64,000 nt of DNA from an uncultured bacterium (GTDB taxonomy: Bacteria; CSSED10-310; CALFER01), in contig CALFER010000076.1 in the NCBI GenBank assembly GCA_937951895.1, positions 1-64,000 on the forward strand, read 5' to 3'. Numbering within the stretch: the first letter of the stretch is position 1; each line of letters opens with the position of its first letter. The notes under the pieces were generated by a model, which saw only the letters and a program-made list of their open reading frames with translations, made no database searches and had not been told where the DNA came from. Both the position numbers and the translations under genes were made by a program. Below, piece after piece: positions 47,745 to 56,630 of this stretch.

Positions 47745-48140
47745 CTAGATGCGCAGAACGACCGATCGGGCCGTGGCGCAGAAGAGGTCACAATCTCCCG
47801 TATCGGGCGGAGGCGCTCCCGAATGCAGAATCAATGGCGTGAACGTGGACAGAGAGAGAATGAGCATGTCCGGTCGCGAATCGAAGGTGCGCACGAGGTT
47901 CAGGTTCAGGGATGGCGGCGGAGGCGGAAACGGGGCAGGATCGGAGTTGCAGATGAAGCAATTGCAGGTATCGTGCGATGGTTCGGTGGTCGACTGTGAA
48001 TCACAACAGCAGTTCGATTCACTGACACGCATCCGTTCGGTGGCGCGGCAGGTGCAGATCGACGCGAGGAACAGAAAAACCGGAATACACACCGCGATCG
48101 TCAGAATGAACGCTGTGGATGTGGATATCCGATTCGCCAT
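47745..48140 (-). CDS. Small Cys-rich membrane-anchored protein
   Basis: 131 residues. An N-terminal hydrophobic anchor/signal (I-L-T-I-A-V-C-I-P-V-F-L-F-L) is followed by a Cys-dense stretch (C-T-C, N-C-C-C-D, C-N-C-F-I-C) and Pro-rich and C-terminal C-D-L-F-C motifs. It is vaguely like DUF2946-type small proteins found beside metal-handling genes. GGGAG precedes the ATG and a good promoter lies 35-63 bases upstream, so it heads the operon. Metal binding is inferred from Cys content only. An overlapping plus-strand ORF is less plausible. Confidence 0.6.
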   Translation of the reverse strand: MANRISTSTAFILTIAVCIPVFLFLASICTCRATERMRVSESNCCCDSQSTTEPSHDTCNCFICNSDPAPFPPPPPSLNLNLVRTFDSRPDMLILSLSTFTPLILHSGAPPPDTGDCDLFCATARSVVLRI

Positions 48141-48174
48141 GAATCACTCCCGGCCTCTCGGGCCTCATGCTATC

Positions 48175-48203
48175 ATGCTAAGAATCTTGAGAAAAAAAGT
48201 CAA
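48175..48203 (-). promoter_or_regulatory. Sigma-70-type promoter of the Cys-rich/ABC operon
   Basis: On the minus strand TTGACT and TAGCAT with exactly 17 bases between, just upstream of the Cys-rich gene. The spacer includes a run of seven T next to the -35. Confidence 0.6.
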
Positions 48204-48318
48204 CCGACCCTGAGGATACACCGGAGAAAACTCGATAGATACCTGTGGGTGCGGCACCTGTCTCCGGACTCGAACCCCCGGATCAGTCGATCGGATCGTC
48301 GATTTCAGATGAACGCAT

Positions 48319-49917
48319 TCATCGACGCGGACAATCGATGCGCACGACGTCTCTGAACACCGCCCGAAATGCCTCGACAACATCGGGATCGAACTGGGAT
48401 CCCGCGCATCGGATCACCTCGGTCAGGGCCTGTTCGCGAGACATGCTGTGGCCGTAGGGACGCTGCCACGTCATCGCCTCGAACGAATCCGCAACCGCCA
48501 GGATGCGTGCACCGAGCGGGATGGCCTCTCCTTTCAACCTGCTCGGATAACCGCTCCCGTCCCAGCGTTCGTGATGATGGCGGACGAAGGCCGTCACATT
48601 CCCGAAAAACTCGATCGGCGTCAGAATCCGCGCTCCGATCTCACTATGTCGCTTCACTTTTTCATACTCGTCCGTCGTCAACCGGTCGGCCTTCAGCAGA
48701 ATCGCTTCCGGAATGCCGATCTTGCCGATATCATGCAGATGCGCCGCCACCCGGATCTGCTCGATGGTTTCATCATCCAGCCCCATCTGTCCCGCGATCC
48801 GAACGGCATACTCCGATACACGGAAACAGTGCCCGATCGTCTCCGGATCCTTCGCCTCGACGGTCTCACATAACGATTTGATCACCTCGAGATACAACTC
48901 CTGAACGGTGTGAAACAGATGGGCTTTTTCCAGAAAAACGGACATCTGCTGAACGATCGTTTTGAACAGGAGCAGATCCTCCATCGACAGGTCACGCACG
49001 GCCGGATCGCGCACCTCGATCACCCCGAGCAGTTTGTTGGGAAGAAACAGCGGCGCGGCGATGGCGGTGTTGAACCCGTCGTAATCCGCCGGAGGCAGCG
49101 ATCGATAGACATCGAGATCTTCATTGGAAACCATGGTGGTCCGCCGCGTTTCCGCCACATACGATATCAATCCCTCCCGGAACGGTATCCGAAGCTTCCC
49201 CGTGAGGGGTTCACGCATGCCGATCGCGGCGGCGAGTTCGAAGCAGCGGTCGAGACTGTCGTAGAGAAAGATCGAGCAATCCCCGAAATCGAACAGTTTG
49301 TGAGTCTCACGGGTGATGATCCGGAGGATGTCCCGCGTCTCGAGATTGGTGCCCATCACCTGTGTGATCGAATGCAGTGCTTCCAGTTCGTATGCCCGGC
49401 GCTGCACGTCCGCATGAGCCTTCGCGTTCGAAATGGCGATGGCGGCCTGCGATGCGAGCAAAGAGAGCATGCGGGCATCATCATCATTGAAATCGTTGCC
49501 CGGTACTTTATTGGCTGCATCGAGCACTCCGATGGATTTGCCGTCCAGGATCATGGGGACATCCATCAACGATACAATTCGATCCACTACTGCACCTTTC
49601 CGGACGAATTTGGTGTATTTTTTCAGATCATTGGTGATGATCGGTTTCTGTTCCGAATATGCGGACCCGATCGTCCCTTCGCCCGGCGCAAAGGCGTGTG
49701 TTCCGACCTCCTCCCAGGTAAATCCATGGATGTTCGTTGGATGAAGCAGACCCGTATCTTTGTTGAGGAGCCACAGGATGCAACCCTGACTGGGAAGCAT
49801 TTCCGTCACAGCTTTGACAATGCGCTGGAGCAGTTCCTCCAGCTCCAACGTCGATGTCATCGCCTTGGTCACGTCCAGCAACGTCAACACGCGTGGGTCG
49901 ATTCCGTGCGGTTGCAT
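48319..49917 (-). CDS. GAF-GAF-HD-GYP cyclic di-GMP phosphodiesterase
   Basis: 532 residues from ATG 49917 (GGGGGG upstream; GTG 49926 is an alternative). GAF domains at ~20-160 and ~185-330 (A-S-Q-A-A-I-A-I-S-N-A between) probably sense small ligands. The C-terminal HD-GYP domain (~345-530) has H-D-I-G-K-I-G-I-P and H-H-H-E-R-W-D-G-S-G-Y-P, the metal-binding and GYP motifs, intact. It should hydrolyse cyclic di-GMP. No membrane segment. It is the only cyclic di-GMP enzyme in the window and could act on the MshEN-bearing GspE; that is inference. Confidence 0.93.
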   Translation of the reverse strand: MQPHGIDPRVLTLLDVTKAMTSTLELEELLQRIVKAVTEMLPSQGCILWLLNKDTGLLHPTNIHGFTWEEVGTHAFAPGEGTIGSAYSEQKPIITNDLKKYTKFVRKGAVVDRIVSLMDVPMILDGKSIGVLDAANKVPGNDFNDDDARMLSLLASQAAIAISNAKAHADVQRRAYELEALHSITQVMGTNLETRDILRIITRETHKLFDFGDCSIFLYDSLDRCFELAAAIGMREPLTGKLRIPFREGLISYVAETRRTTMVSNEDLDVYRSLPPADYDGFNTAIAAPLFLPNKLLGVIEVRDPAVRDLSMEDLLLFKTIVQQMSVFLEKAHLFHTVQELYLEVIKSLCETVEAKDPETIGHCFRVSEYAVRIAGQMGLDDETIEQIRVAAHLHDIGKIGIPEAILLKADRLTTDEYEKVKRHSEIGARILTPIEFFGNVTAFVRHHHERWDGSGYPSRLKGEAIPLGARILAVADSFEAMTWQRPYGHSMSREQALTEVIRCAGSQFDPDVVEAFRAVFRDVVRIDCPRR

Positions 49918-49974
49918 AGATGCCACCCCCCATTCCTATTGTAAACAAAAGGAGACGATTCGTCGAATCGACGG

Positions 49975-51327
49975 TCAGGGGAGGGTCCGGACGAGTCTGA
50001 ATCCGAGAATATTACAGCGATAATCCGGCGTGTCCGAGTATCGCACAGAGGATCGGCAACTGTACGCCCGATCGGACCACCCGCCGCCTCTCCAGATCCG
50101 CTTTGTTCCGGAGTCCGGTCCCCGATAGTCGATCCGATGCGATGCGGGATACGCGCCATACCAATCCCAACAGGATTCCCACAGGTTGCCGTGCATGTCA
50201 TACAGGCCCCAGGGGTTGGGAAGCCGGGAAGCCACTGTCTCGGTTATCCCCGGTTGATTGGCGCAAAAAATACAGTGTTGTTCGAGAGTGGGAAGAATGC
50301 CCGGCTGGCAGAGAGTATAGAGGCAATCCTGAGTGAAATAGAGCGGTTCGTCGCATGAGAATGGTCCGGAGGTGCCCGCTCGCGCCGCATATTCCCATTC
50401 GCCTTCGGTCGGAAGACGATATCCGGCTGCGCTGAAATCACAGAAGATCGGGTCGGATTCGAAGTTTGAGGCATCCACCGGGATCGAAAAGGAAGCATCC
50501 TTGAAGTAACAGGGGTTCAGGCCGTTTTGATCGGATAACAGGTTCGCAAACAAAATGGCCTCATACCAGGAGTTGTTCTGAACCGGGTGCTGCATCGTCG
50601 GACTGAGAAACAGAACACTGGGATCGTCCGGAAGCGAGGGCTGAAGACTCTTCAAATCCGCCCACATCTGCCGTGTGATCTCGGTTTCCATCACTCCGAG
50701 CGCGTGACTCAGCGCATGCGTAAACTGAGACTCATCCGGACCGCGACACGGTTCGTCCGGAGGTGAACCCTGAAGCCAACTGCCTTGCGGAACACACCTC
50801 AGTTCCCCGATGATCCCGTCGGTCGCGATCAGTCCCCCTCCCGTGCAGTCCGGAATCGGAGTCGGTGTCGTGACCTGATCCAGCGTGATGTCCTCCAGTT
50901 CATACTCTCCATCCCCGATCTCGATCCCGATCCTCATGCCGGTATGATATCCCGGTGATGCCGCCAGGAGGTCGTACGTTCCCGGAGTGACATCGTTGAA
51001 CCAGTAATATCCGTTCAGATCGGTCGAGCCGGTATACATGAGCGCCGCTCGGGCCAGCATGCAGACGGCAAGGAGACACAGAGAGCCGCCCGAAACACGA
51101 CTCTTCATCCGGAGCAGACAGCATCCGAATCCGATAAGAAGCAGCGCGGCGGTATAAGTCCCCATGGCGGGGAGCGCCTGGTGGGGGGCGAGTTCCACCG
51201 ATATTCCGGAGTGATCCGTCTGACCCTCCAGAAAGGCATGCCCCGTGACCATGGAAGCATGTGCGATCGGCTGGTAAAGAAGAAACATGATCACAATCGA
51301 CGATGCCGGAATTCTGATGGGACTCAT
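49975..51327 (-). CDS. SUMF1-fold protein with a membrane insert inside an Ig-like domain
   Basis: 450 residues from ATG 51327 (GGAG 7 bases upstream). Signal-like helix 8-25. Residues ~27-50 and ~99-145 look like the two halves of one carboxypeptidase-regulatory-like domain (T-G-H-A-F-L-E-G-Q-T, then D-L-N-G-Y-Y-W-F and P-G-T-Y-D-L). Between them (51-98) are two hydrophobic segments, the first P-A-M-G-T-Y-T-A-A-L-L-L-I-G-F-G followed by R-M-K-S-R. A T-P-T-P linker leads to a SUMF1 domain (T-R-Q-M-W-A-D-L-K, L-P-T-E-G-E-W-E-Y, N-L-W-E-S-C-W-D-W, R-I-W-R-G-G-G-W). It is a paralogue of the 26773-28077 product but lacks the shared domain. True FGE Cys pair is not seen, so binding rather than catalysis is likely. 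Confidence 0.82.
   Translation of the reverse strand: MSPIRIPASSIVIMFLLYQPIAHASMVTGHAFLEGQTDHSGISVELAPHQALPAMGTYTAALLLIGFGCCLLRMKSRVSGGSLCLLAVCMLARAALMYTGSTDLNGYYWFNDVTPGTYDLLAASPGYHTGMRIGIEIGDGEYELEDITLDQVTTPTPIPDCTGGGLIATDGIIGELRCVPQGSWLQGSPPDEPCRGPDESQFTHALSHALGVMETEITRQMWADLKSLQPSLPDDPSVLFLSPTMQHPVQNNSWYEAILFANLLSDQNGLNPCYFKDASFSIPVDASNFESDPIFCDFSAAGYRLPTEGEWEYAARAGTSGPFSCDEPLYFTQDCLYTLCQPGILPTLEQHCIFCANQPGITETVASRLPNPWGLYDMHGNLWESCWDWYGAYPASHRIDYRGPDSGTKRIWRGGGWSDRAYSCRSSVRYSDTPDYRCNILGFRLVRTLP
51034..51177 (-). other. Double-hydrophobic insert in the Ig-like domain
   Basis: Encodes residues ~51-98: two hydrophobic helices separated by R-M-K-S-R. The first looks like an IPTL-type sorting tail (Pro, Gly, helix, basic cluster) but sits inside the protein. 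Confidence 0.6.
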
Positions 51328-51626
51328 ATCAATGCTCCATTTGTTTTCCACATTGATTATCCGCTGTACGTCCTGAATGTAGCAGAAATCAGTTCCCGAT
51401 GGAACGGCATTTATACACGGCACCATAATACCTCGCGAACCCTTATGCAATTGCACCACCGTGTGCCTGACTCGGCGACGGACGTGTAGAATGATCCATG
51501 CGCAAAGATAAATGTCGCCGATTGCAATTCATTTTACATGTAAACTGATCGGGACTATTGTAGGTTAATGCGCTGCTCGTGCGTGTAGGATGATTTTTTT
51601 TTGATCGATGAGCGAGGTTTATCTTG
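51328..51626. other. Divergent intergenic region
   Basis: 299 bases between divergent genes. It contains the 12-base palindrome TTTACATGTAAA (51533-51544) and no convincing ORF. Promoters for both genes must lie here, but no pair of hexamers is clear. Confidence 0.5.
51533..51544. promoter_or_regulatory. Perfect 12-base palindrome TTTACATGTAAA
   Basis: Perfectly self-complementary, A+T-rich in a G+C-rich genome, and about 80-90 bases upstream of the lipoprotein start. A candidate operator. Confidence 0.35.
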
Positions 51627-54353
51627 ATGTGCTGGCCGAGACTCAAATGGATTTCCTTTGTGGCTCTGCGATTGTACGCCCTGCCGGTTTTCGTTCTTGG
51701 GTGGATCGTTCTGGGTTCAGGTTGCACTATGCCCGATGGGATCCCCTCTGAGAACGACTCCGGGGATCATTCGATCCGGATCCTGGTTCTGTCGGGCAGT
51801 CCGGCGTTTTCACATGAAACCGGCAGTCATTTTCGCCAGAGCTGGAATCTGGGGGCTGAGACATCCGTTCACAGTGAGATTCCCGATGCAGCGGAAGCGG
51901 CGGCCTGGGACCTGATCGATCTGTCGTCCGAATTCGCGCGGAGCAGGGACGCATCGATCCGTGATCTCCAAATTTTCTGCCGGAAAGCCGCTGACTCCGG
52001 CGCGCTGATCTTTCTGGAAGCGGATGCCCCCCTCCACAACATGCAGAACCTTGCCGGTCTGACCGATGTCAGTCCGAACGAGCCGACTCTCGTGCTTCCG
52101 ATCTTTTCCCCCTTCCCGCCTCTGTTGAAGCATCTGGAAACCATTCTCCGTGTCGCGTCCATCGAGTCGCCGACCGGCAACCGAACGAAGTATGAACAGA
52201 CCCATCTCCCGTCGTTCGTCGACACCACGGAACAGGAGTGTCGATGGATCCGCGGCTTCACGGCACGCGCGGATTCCGCCCGGACACTCGTCGCGGATGC
52301 ACAGGGAAATCCGCTGATGACCTTCCGCCGGATCGGACGCGGCGCCGTCATCTGGGCCGCCGATTTCAGCCGCAGATCGATCCCGTTTCACGGTGTCGAG
52401 ACAATCCGGGATTTCCGGCTGGGATTTCCGGATCCCGAGGCGGCCAACTTTCACTTCGGTGCGGCCGGCCTGGAGTATCTCTTCCGCGATCGCCTTGTCG
52501 ATGTGGCGGCCAAACTGAAGTATGGATTCTCCATCAGACGGGTTCCCGGGCCGAACGGGGCACCGGGTTGCGCCTTCCAGAACCATCTCGACGCAACCGA
52601 CAACTGGTCGGCGCGCTACGCGATCCGCTGGAGCCGGATCCTGCTCGAACGCGGACTGATCCCCTCCTTCACGGTCCGATCGGATCTGACGCAGTTCGAT
52701 CGCCCGGAAATGGCGGGGTCCTCGAACCATGCGCGCGATGCAGCGGATTATTGCAGGCAGCGCGGGATTCCCCTCAACCTGCATCTGACGTTCGAACCGA
52801 CCGACTCACGCGAAACCGAGCTGAACAAGATTGACCGGGACATCGCGAATCTCGAGGCGATCGGTATTGTGCGCACTGAAATCACGGGCGGCGATCATCA
52901 TGTGTTTTACACGCATGCCAGACCGGTCTGGCAATCGTATCATTCTCTGCTGGAGCGGCATCTGTTTCATGATTTCGGCGGTGAAACGCTCTCATGCTTC
53001 GATCTCTTTCCGTATTCCTTCTGCACCAGTTCGGCGTACGCGCCATACGCCCCCCCGTTCATGCTCGAAGACGCCGCCGGACGCCTCCTGCCGATTGTCG
53101 TCGGTTCGCCGCTTCCCGCTCACCCGCTTTTCGGCGCTTTCGTGAACCGAACCGAACTTCCCGCCGCTCTCGGAATGCCGGTCATGCAGTACTTCCACCC
53201 CGAATTCATTCATGAGGCGGACCGTTTCGATCAGCTCGCCCCCGAATTCCAGACCATGATCCAGTCTCTCGAGTGGCTCCGCGACGTGAGGGGATATGTT
53301 CCGCTGACCGAGCCGCAGGTCGCGCGATCGATCATTGCCGCCCGGACGGCGGCCATCCGCGCGTATTCTCAGGATGAGGGGCTCATCCGGTTCCATGTCG
53401 ATTCCTCGGTCGCGATGTCCGAGGCGGGTTCCTTCCGCAGCGCCCCGGGTGTTCGGATCGAGGTGTCACCGGAACGTGCGGGAGGCGTTCACTGGACGAC
53501 CGATGCACGAGTGCATCGGCTGGATCCCCTTGACGGCGCATTCGAGATCGGCCTTCGCCCGGACGGCGACACGACGGTCCGCATGAACGGCGGGCAAAAG
53601 GACGGATTCCATATCGAACGGATCAATCTTCCGTTTGAATGGGTCGATCACGAAGACGGCGCCGAGATCATCGTGAGTGAACCGGGACTGCGGTGGATCC
53701 GATTGCCGTTCGATCCTGACGAAACAAGCGGGTGGCTTCCCGAGACATTTTCCGGCACCGTCGTCCGGCGCGCCCGGGCAATCGATTTCTACCAGGCCGG
53801 AAGGGATCCCCTCCGGATCCGATTCCGGAGATGCAACGGTATTGAATTCAACCGCGCATTGCGCAGACTGATTGATACGATGCCGGAAGTCGAACCGGTG
53901 ATGGAACTGGACTTCGGTATGCCGGAGGTGCGGCCGATGCTGGGTGAGGGGTGGTGCATCATCGATGAAATCAGCGAAGGGAGATCCGTCACATGGTCCT
54001 CGGGAGGGCTGCACAGCGAGATCATGATTCCTCTGGACAACGCGCATTCCCTCCGAGCCGAATTGGATGTGAATCCGTATTCGATCGGCAAGCGGACGCC
54101 TCAGACGCTGACCGTCCGGATCAATGAATGGCCCGTTCCGGAAACCATCACGCTGAAACCGGGATGGCAGCGTGTGGCGTTTGACATGCCGTCCCACGCG
54201 CTGATACATGGTTTGAATCGGATTGAATTTGTGTATGGATACACCGGTTGTCCCGGCCTGGATCTGCCGGAAACCAATGATTTCAGGTTGCTGGCGGTCA
54301 TGCTCGATCGTCTCCGATTTTCTCTGACGGGAACGAAAGGAACCGCTCCATGA
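51627..54353 (+). CDS. Large lipoprotein with polysaccharide-deacetylase-like barrel
   Basis: 908 residues from ATG 51627 (GAGG 9 bases upstream). Lipobox G-S-G-C. Residues ~45-290 resemble a Rossmann/glutamine-amidotransferase-like domain (I-L-V-L-S-G-S-P, then G-R-G-A-V-I-W-A-A-D-F-S). Residues ~315-590 look like a NodB-type TIM barrel (F-Q-N-H-L-D-A-T-D, I-P-L-N-L-H-L-T-F-E, G-G-D-H-H). Beta-rich domains finish the protein (G-L-N-R-I-E-F-V-Y-G-Y). I am unsure of catalysis. The stop overlaps the next start (ATGA), so the two lipoproteins form a coupled pair, probably acting on an envelope glycan. Confidence 0.7.
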   Translation: MCWPRLKWISFVALRLYALPVFVLGWIVLGSGCTMPDGIPSENDSGDHSIRILVLSGSPAFSHETGSHFRQSWNLGAETSVHSEIPDAAEAAAWDLIDLSSEFARSRDASIRDLQIFCRKAADSGALIFLEADAPLHNMQNLAGLTDVSPNEPTLVLPIFSPFPPLLKHLETILRVASIESPTGNRTKYEQTHLPSFVDTTEQECRWIRGFTARADSARTLVADAQGNPLMTFRRIGRGAVIWAADFSRRSIPFHGVETIRDFRLGFPDPEAANFHFGAAGLEYLFRDRLVDVAAKLKYGFSIRRVPGPNGAPGCAFQNHLDATDNWSARYAIRWSRILLERGLIPSFTVRSDLTQFDRPEMAGSSNHARDAADYCRQRGIPLNLHLTFEPTDSRETELNKIDRDIANLEAIGIVRTEITGGDHHVFYTHARPVWQSYHSLLERHLFHDFGGETLSCFDLFPYSFCTSSAYAPYAPPFMLEDAAGRLLPIVVGSPLPAHPLFGAFVNRTELPAALGMPVMQYFHPEFIHEADRFDQLAPEFQTMIQSLEWLRDVRGYVPLTEPQVARSIIAARTAAIRAYSQDEGLIRFHVDSSVAMSEAGSFRSAPGVRIEVSPERAGGVHWTTDARVHRLDPLDGAFEIGLRPDGDTTVRMNGGQKDGFHIERINLPFEWVDHEDGAEIIVSEPGLRWIRLPFDPDETSGWLPETFSGTVVRRARAIDFYQAGRDPLRIRFRRCNGIEFNRALRRLIDTMPEVEPVMELDFGMPEVRPMLGEGWCIIDEISEGRSVTWSSGGLHSEIMIPLDNAHSLRAELDVNPYSIGKRTPQTLTVRINEWPVPETITLKPGWQRVAFDMPSHALIHGLNRIEFVYGYTGCPGLDLPETNDFRLLAVMLDRLRFSLTGTKGTAP

Positions 54354-56557
54354 AGCGCATCATGCAACTCATGCTGATAATCTCGATTTTTCTTCATGTC
54401 GAGGCGTGCACGGACACGATTCCGAATCGACTGCCGGAATCGAGCCTCACCATGCTCGACGGAAAAACGCCGATGACGATTGCCGAGCGAGCGACTGATT
54501 ACGACATGGGTGACGCGAAGGGGCGCGCGATTCTGAAGGAAGGCCAAATCGACGATGGGGACGCGGTGCGTACCGATGCAGGAAAACTCGTCATCGAGCT
54601 GCCGTTCGCCACCGTCCGGGATCGATTGCTGCGGTTTCGGTTGAAATCCCCGGAACCGGTTCAGATCTCGGCGCGTCTCGACGGTCAGGCTCTCCCTGCA
54701 CTCGCGCCGGTCGTCGACAGCGATTCCATCACGGTGGATCTCGCATGCCCCGCTTCGATGACCCGGCCCGGCATAAATCGGATCGAGGTCGAATTCACAC
54801 CTCACACGGCGTGTCGCATCGAACGCATTTCGGCGCTCGATGGAGGCGCCCGGCTGGGGTGGGCCGCCGTCTGGGAAGATATCCGGCACGCAGTGATCGG
54901 GTATCCGTTCGTGACGGTTTCGTTTCGCTCGACGTTCGGAAAGGAACGGAATGTTCTCGCGTTCTCGACGGGGTTGGACGATTACGCTCAGGTGCAGAAA
55001 TCGGACGGCGGCCGCGTGCGCATGATTGTGCGTGCGGGAACGCTGGAGCAGGTCGGCGACTGGATCCCGGTGCGGCCGGGTGAGAAATGGGCCGAGCATG
55101 GAGTCGAGATTGACCGGGGTTTCGCGGGGAAGGAGTGCGAGATTGCGTTTGAGTTCGATGCGGGAGAGAAGGGCGATCCGACCGGCGATCTGCTCGCACT
55201 GGCGGATGTTCGGGTGGTCGGTGAGGATGTTCCGAAAGGTCCGCCCGGCAGGCCGAGCATCATTCTCATCACGATGGACTCCTGCCGGATCGACAGGCTG
55301 GGTTTTGGCGGCGATGACATCATCCTCTGCCCGGCGCTCGATCATCTGGCGCGGCGTGGCAATGTGTTTTCGGATTGCATCTGCCAGATCAACAACACGC
55401 CCCCGTCGCACTACACGATACTGACTTCCAAGCGTCCGCATACGCATGGAGTCTATGATATGGTGACGCCGTTGAGCGATCGTCATCCCACCGTCGCTCG
55501 ATTGCTGGCTCCCGAGGGGTACCGGTGCGCAGCGGCGACGAGTGCCGCCTGGTTGTCCGCGCGAACACACGGTCTCGGGCCGGGATTCGAGCGATTCTAC
55601 GCTCCGGGAGAGGCGCAGCGGCGTGCTCCGGTCACCTATCGGACGATTGCAGGCTGGCTGCGCGAACGCGCTCAGGCAAGCGCCTCGCAGCCGTTCTTTA
55701 CCTGGCTCCACTTTTTCGATCCGCATACGCCGTTCGACCCGCCGAAACCGTACGATGCGATGTATTATGCGGGCAACCCCCGCGATCCCGCCAATCATTC
55801 GATGGACACGGTCGGCTTTTCACCCGAACAGGTCGAATACATGAAAAGCTGGATCGGGGACATCACGGATATCGACTATATCAAGGCGCAGTATCGCTCC
55901 GAGATCACCTATATGGATGCGACGATCGAAAAACTGATGCGGATGCTGGCTGAAACCGGTGCGGACCGGAATACCTGGCTCGTGATCACTGCCGATCACG
56001 GCATCAGTCTGGACGAGCACAATCTGTATTTCATCATGGCCGGGATGTATGAGCAGCAGATGCATATCCCCCTGCTGGTCGTTCCGCCCGGAGAACAGAA
56101 AGCGGGGCGTGTGTTCGGGCAGACCGTTCAGTCGCTCGATATCGCTCCGACGATCATGAGCATAGCAGGGGAGGCGATCCCGTCCGATTTCGAGGGCCGG
56201 AACCTGCTGCCGCTGCTGTCCGGAGAGTCGATTCCCGCGATTCCGCATGTCATATCCGAACATGCGAACAATCAGGCCGTGATGCTGCGGGAGCCGGAGT
56301 ATAAATACGTTCATTACTTCGGGCAGCCCTACTACATGGAGCCGGAGGTCGGCCTGTACCATCTCCCGGGCGATCCGATGGAAATGATGAATCTGATTGG
56401 GACGCAGCCGGAAAAAGAAGCCGACATGAGCAACCGTGTCGGGGAGTTCTATGCGAAACCGATCGGAGAGGCGGACACCGGAGCGGCCCACAGCGATGCT
56501 CTGCAGAAGAAGCTCGAAGCGCTGGGTTATATCGAACCGGGCGGGCACGAAAAATGA
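54350..56557 (+). CDS. Sulfatase-fold lipoprotein with Thr at the nucleophile position
   Basis: 735 residues. Lipobox-like V-E-A-C at residue 20. Residues ~50-290 are two beta domains, the first with G-I-N-R-I-E-V-E-F like the end of its neighbour. The alkaline-phosphatase/sulfatase domain starts at I-I-L-I-T-M-D-S-C-R-I-D. The nucleophile region is T350-P-P-S-H, then P-H-T-H-G-V, where classical sulfatases have Cys or Ser (C/S-x-P-S-R). T-A-D-H-G and Y-E-Q-Q-M-H-I-P-L match the metal-site regions. It is therefore more likely a phosphodi/monoesterase or phosphoglycerol/phosphoethanolamine-type enzyme than a formylglycine sulfatase. Overlaps the upstream lipoprotein gene by four bases. Confidence 0.85.
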   Translation: MKRIMQLMLIISIFLHVEACTDTIPNRLPESSLTMLDGKTPMTIAERATDYDMGDAKGRAILKEGQIDDGDAVRTDAGKLVIELPFATVRDRLLRFRLKSPEPVQISARLDGQALPALAPVVDSDSITVDLACPASMTRPGINRIEVEFTPHTACRIERISALDGGARLGWAAVWEDIRHAVIGYPFVTVSFRSTFGKERNVLAFSTGLDDYAQVQKSDGGRVRMIVRAGTLEQVGDWIPVRPGEKWAEHGVEIDRGFAGKECEIAFEFDAGEKGDPTGDLLALADVRVVGEDVPKGPPGRPSIILITMDSCRIDRLGFGGDDIILCPALDHLARRGNVFSDCICQINNTPPSHYTILTSKRPHTHGVYDMVTPLSDRHPTVARLLAPEGYRCAAATSAAWLSARTHGLGPGFERFYAPGEAQRRAPVTYRTIAGWLRERAQASASQPFFTWLHFFDPHTPFDPPKPYDAMYYAGNPRDPANHSMDTVGFSPEQVEYMKSWIGDITDIDYIKAQYRSEITYMDATIEKLMRMLAETGADRNTWLVITADHGISLDEHNLYFIMAGMYEQQMHIPLLVVPPGEQKAGRVFGQTVQSLDIAPTIMSIAGEAIPSDFEGRNLLPLLSGESIPAIPHVISEHANNQAVMLREPEYKYVHYFGQPYYMEPEVGLYHLPGDPMEMMNLIGTQPEKEADMSNRVGEFYAKPIGEADTGAAHSDALQKKLEALGYIEPGGHEK

Positions 56558-56630
56558 GATGAGTCGACTCCTTTTCTTCAGTGGTGTGCGCGAAGCGGTC
56601 TGATCGGGACCGGATCGGAAGGAGAAGACC

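Noticed and set aside
47749..48213. A 154-codon plus-strand open frame opposite the Cys-rich gene
   Set aside because: No ribosome-binding site or signal; the minus strand has a promoter, GGGAG and a hydrophobic leader.
54101..55798. A 565-codon minus-strand open frame
   Set aside because: It opposes two well-supported lipoprotein genes with lipoboxes and coupled starts.
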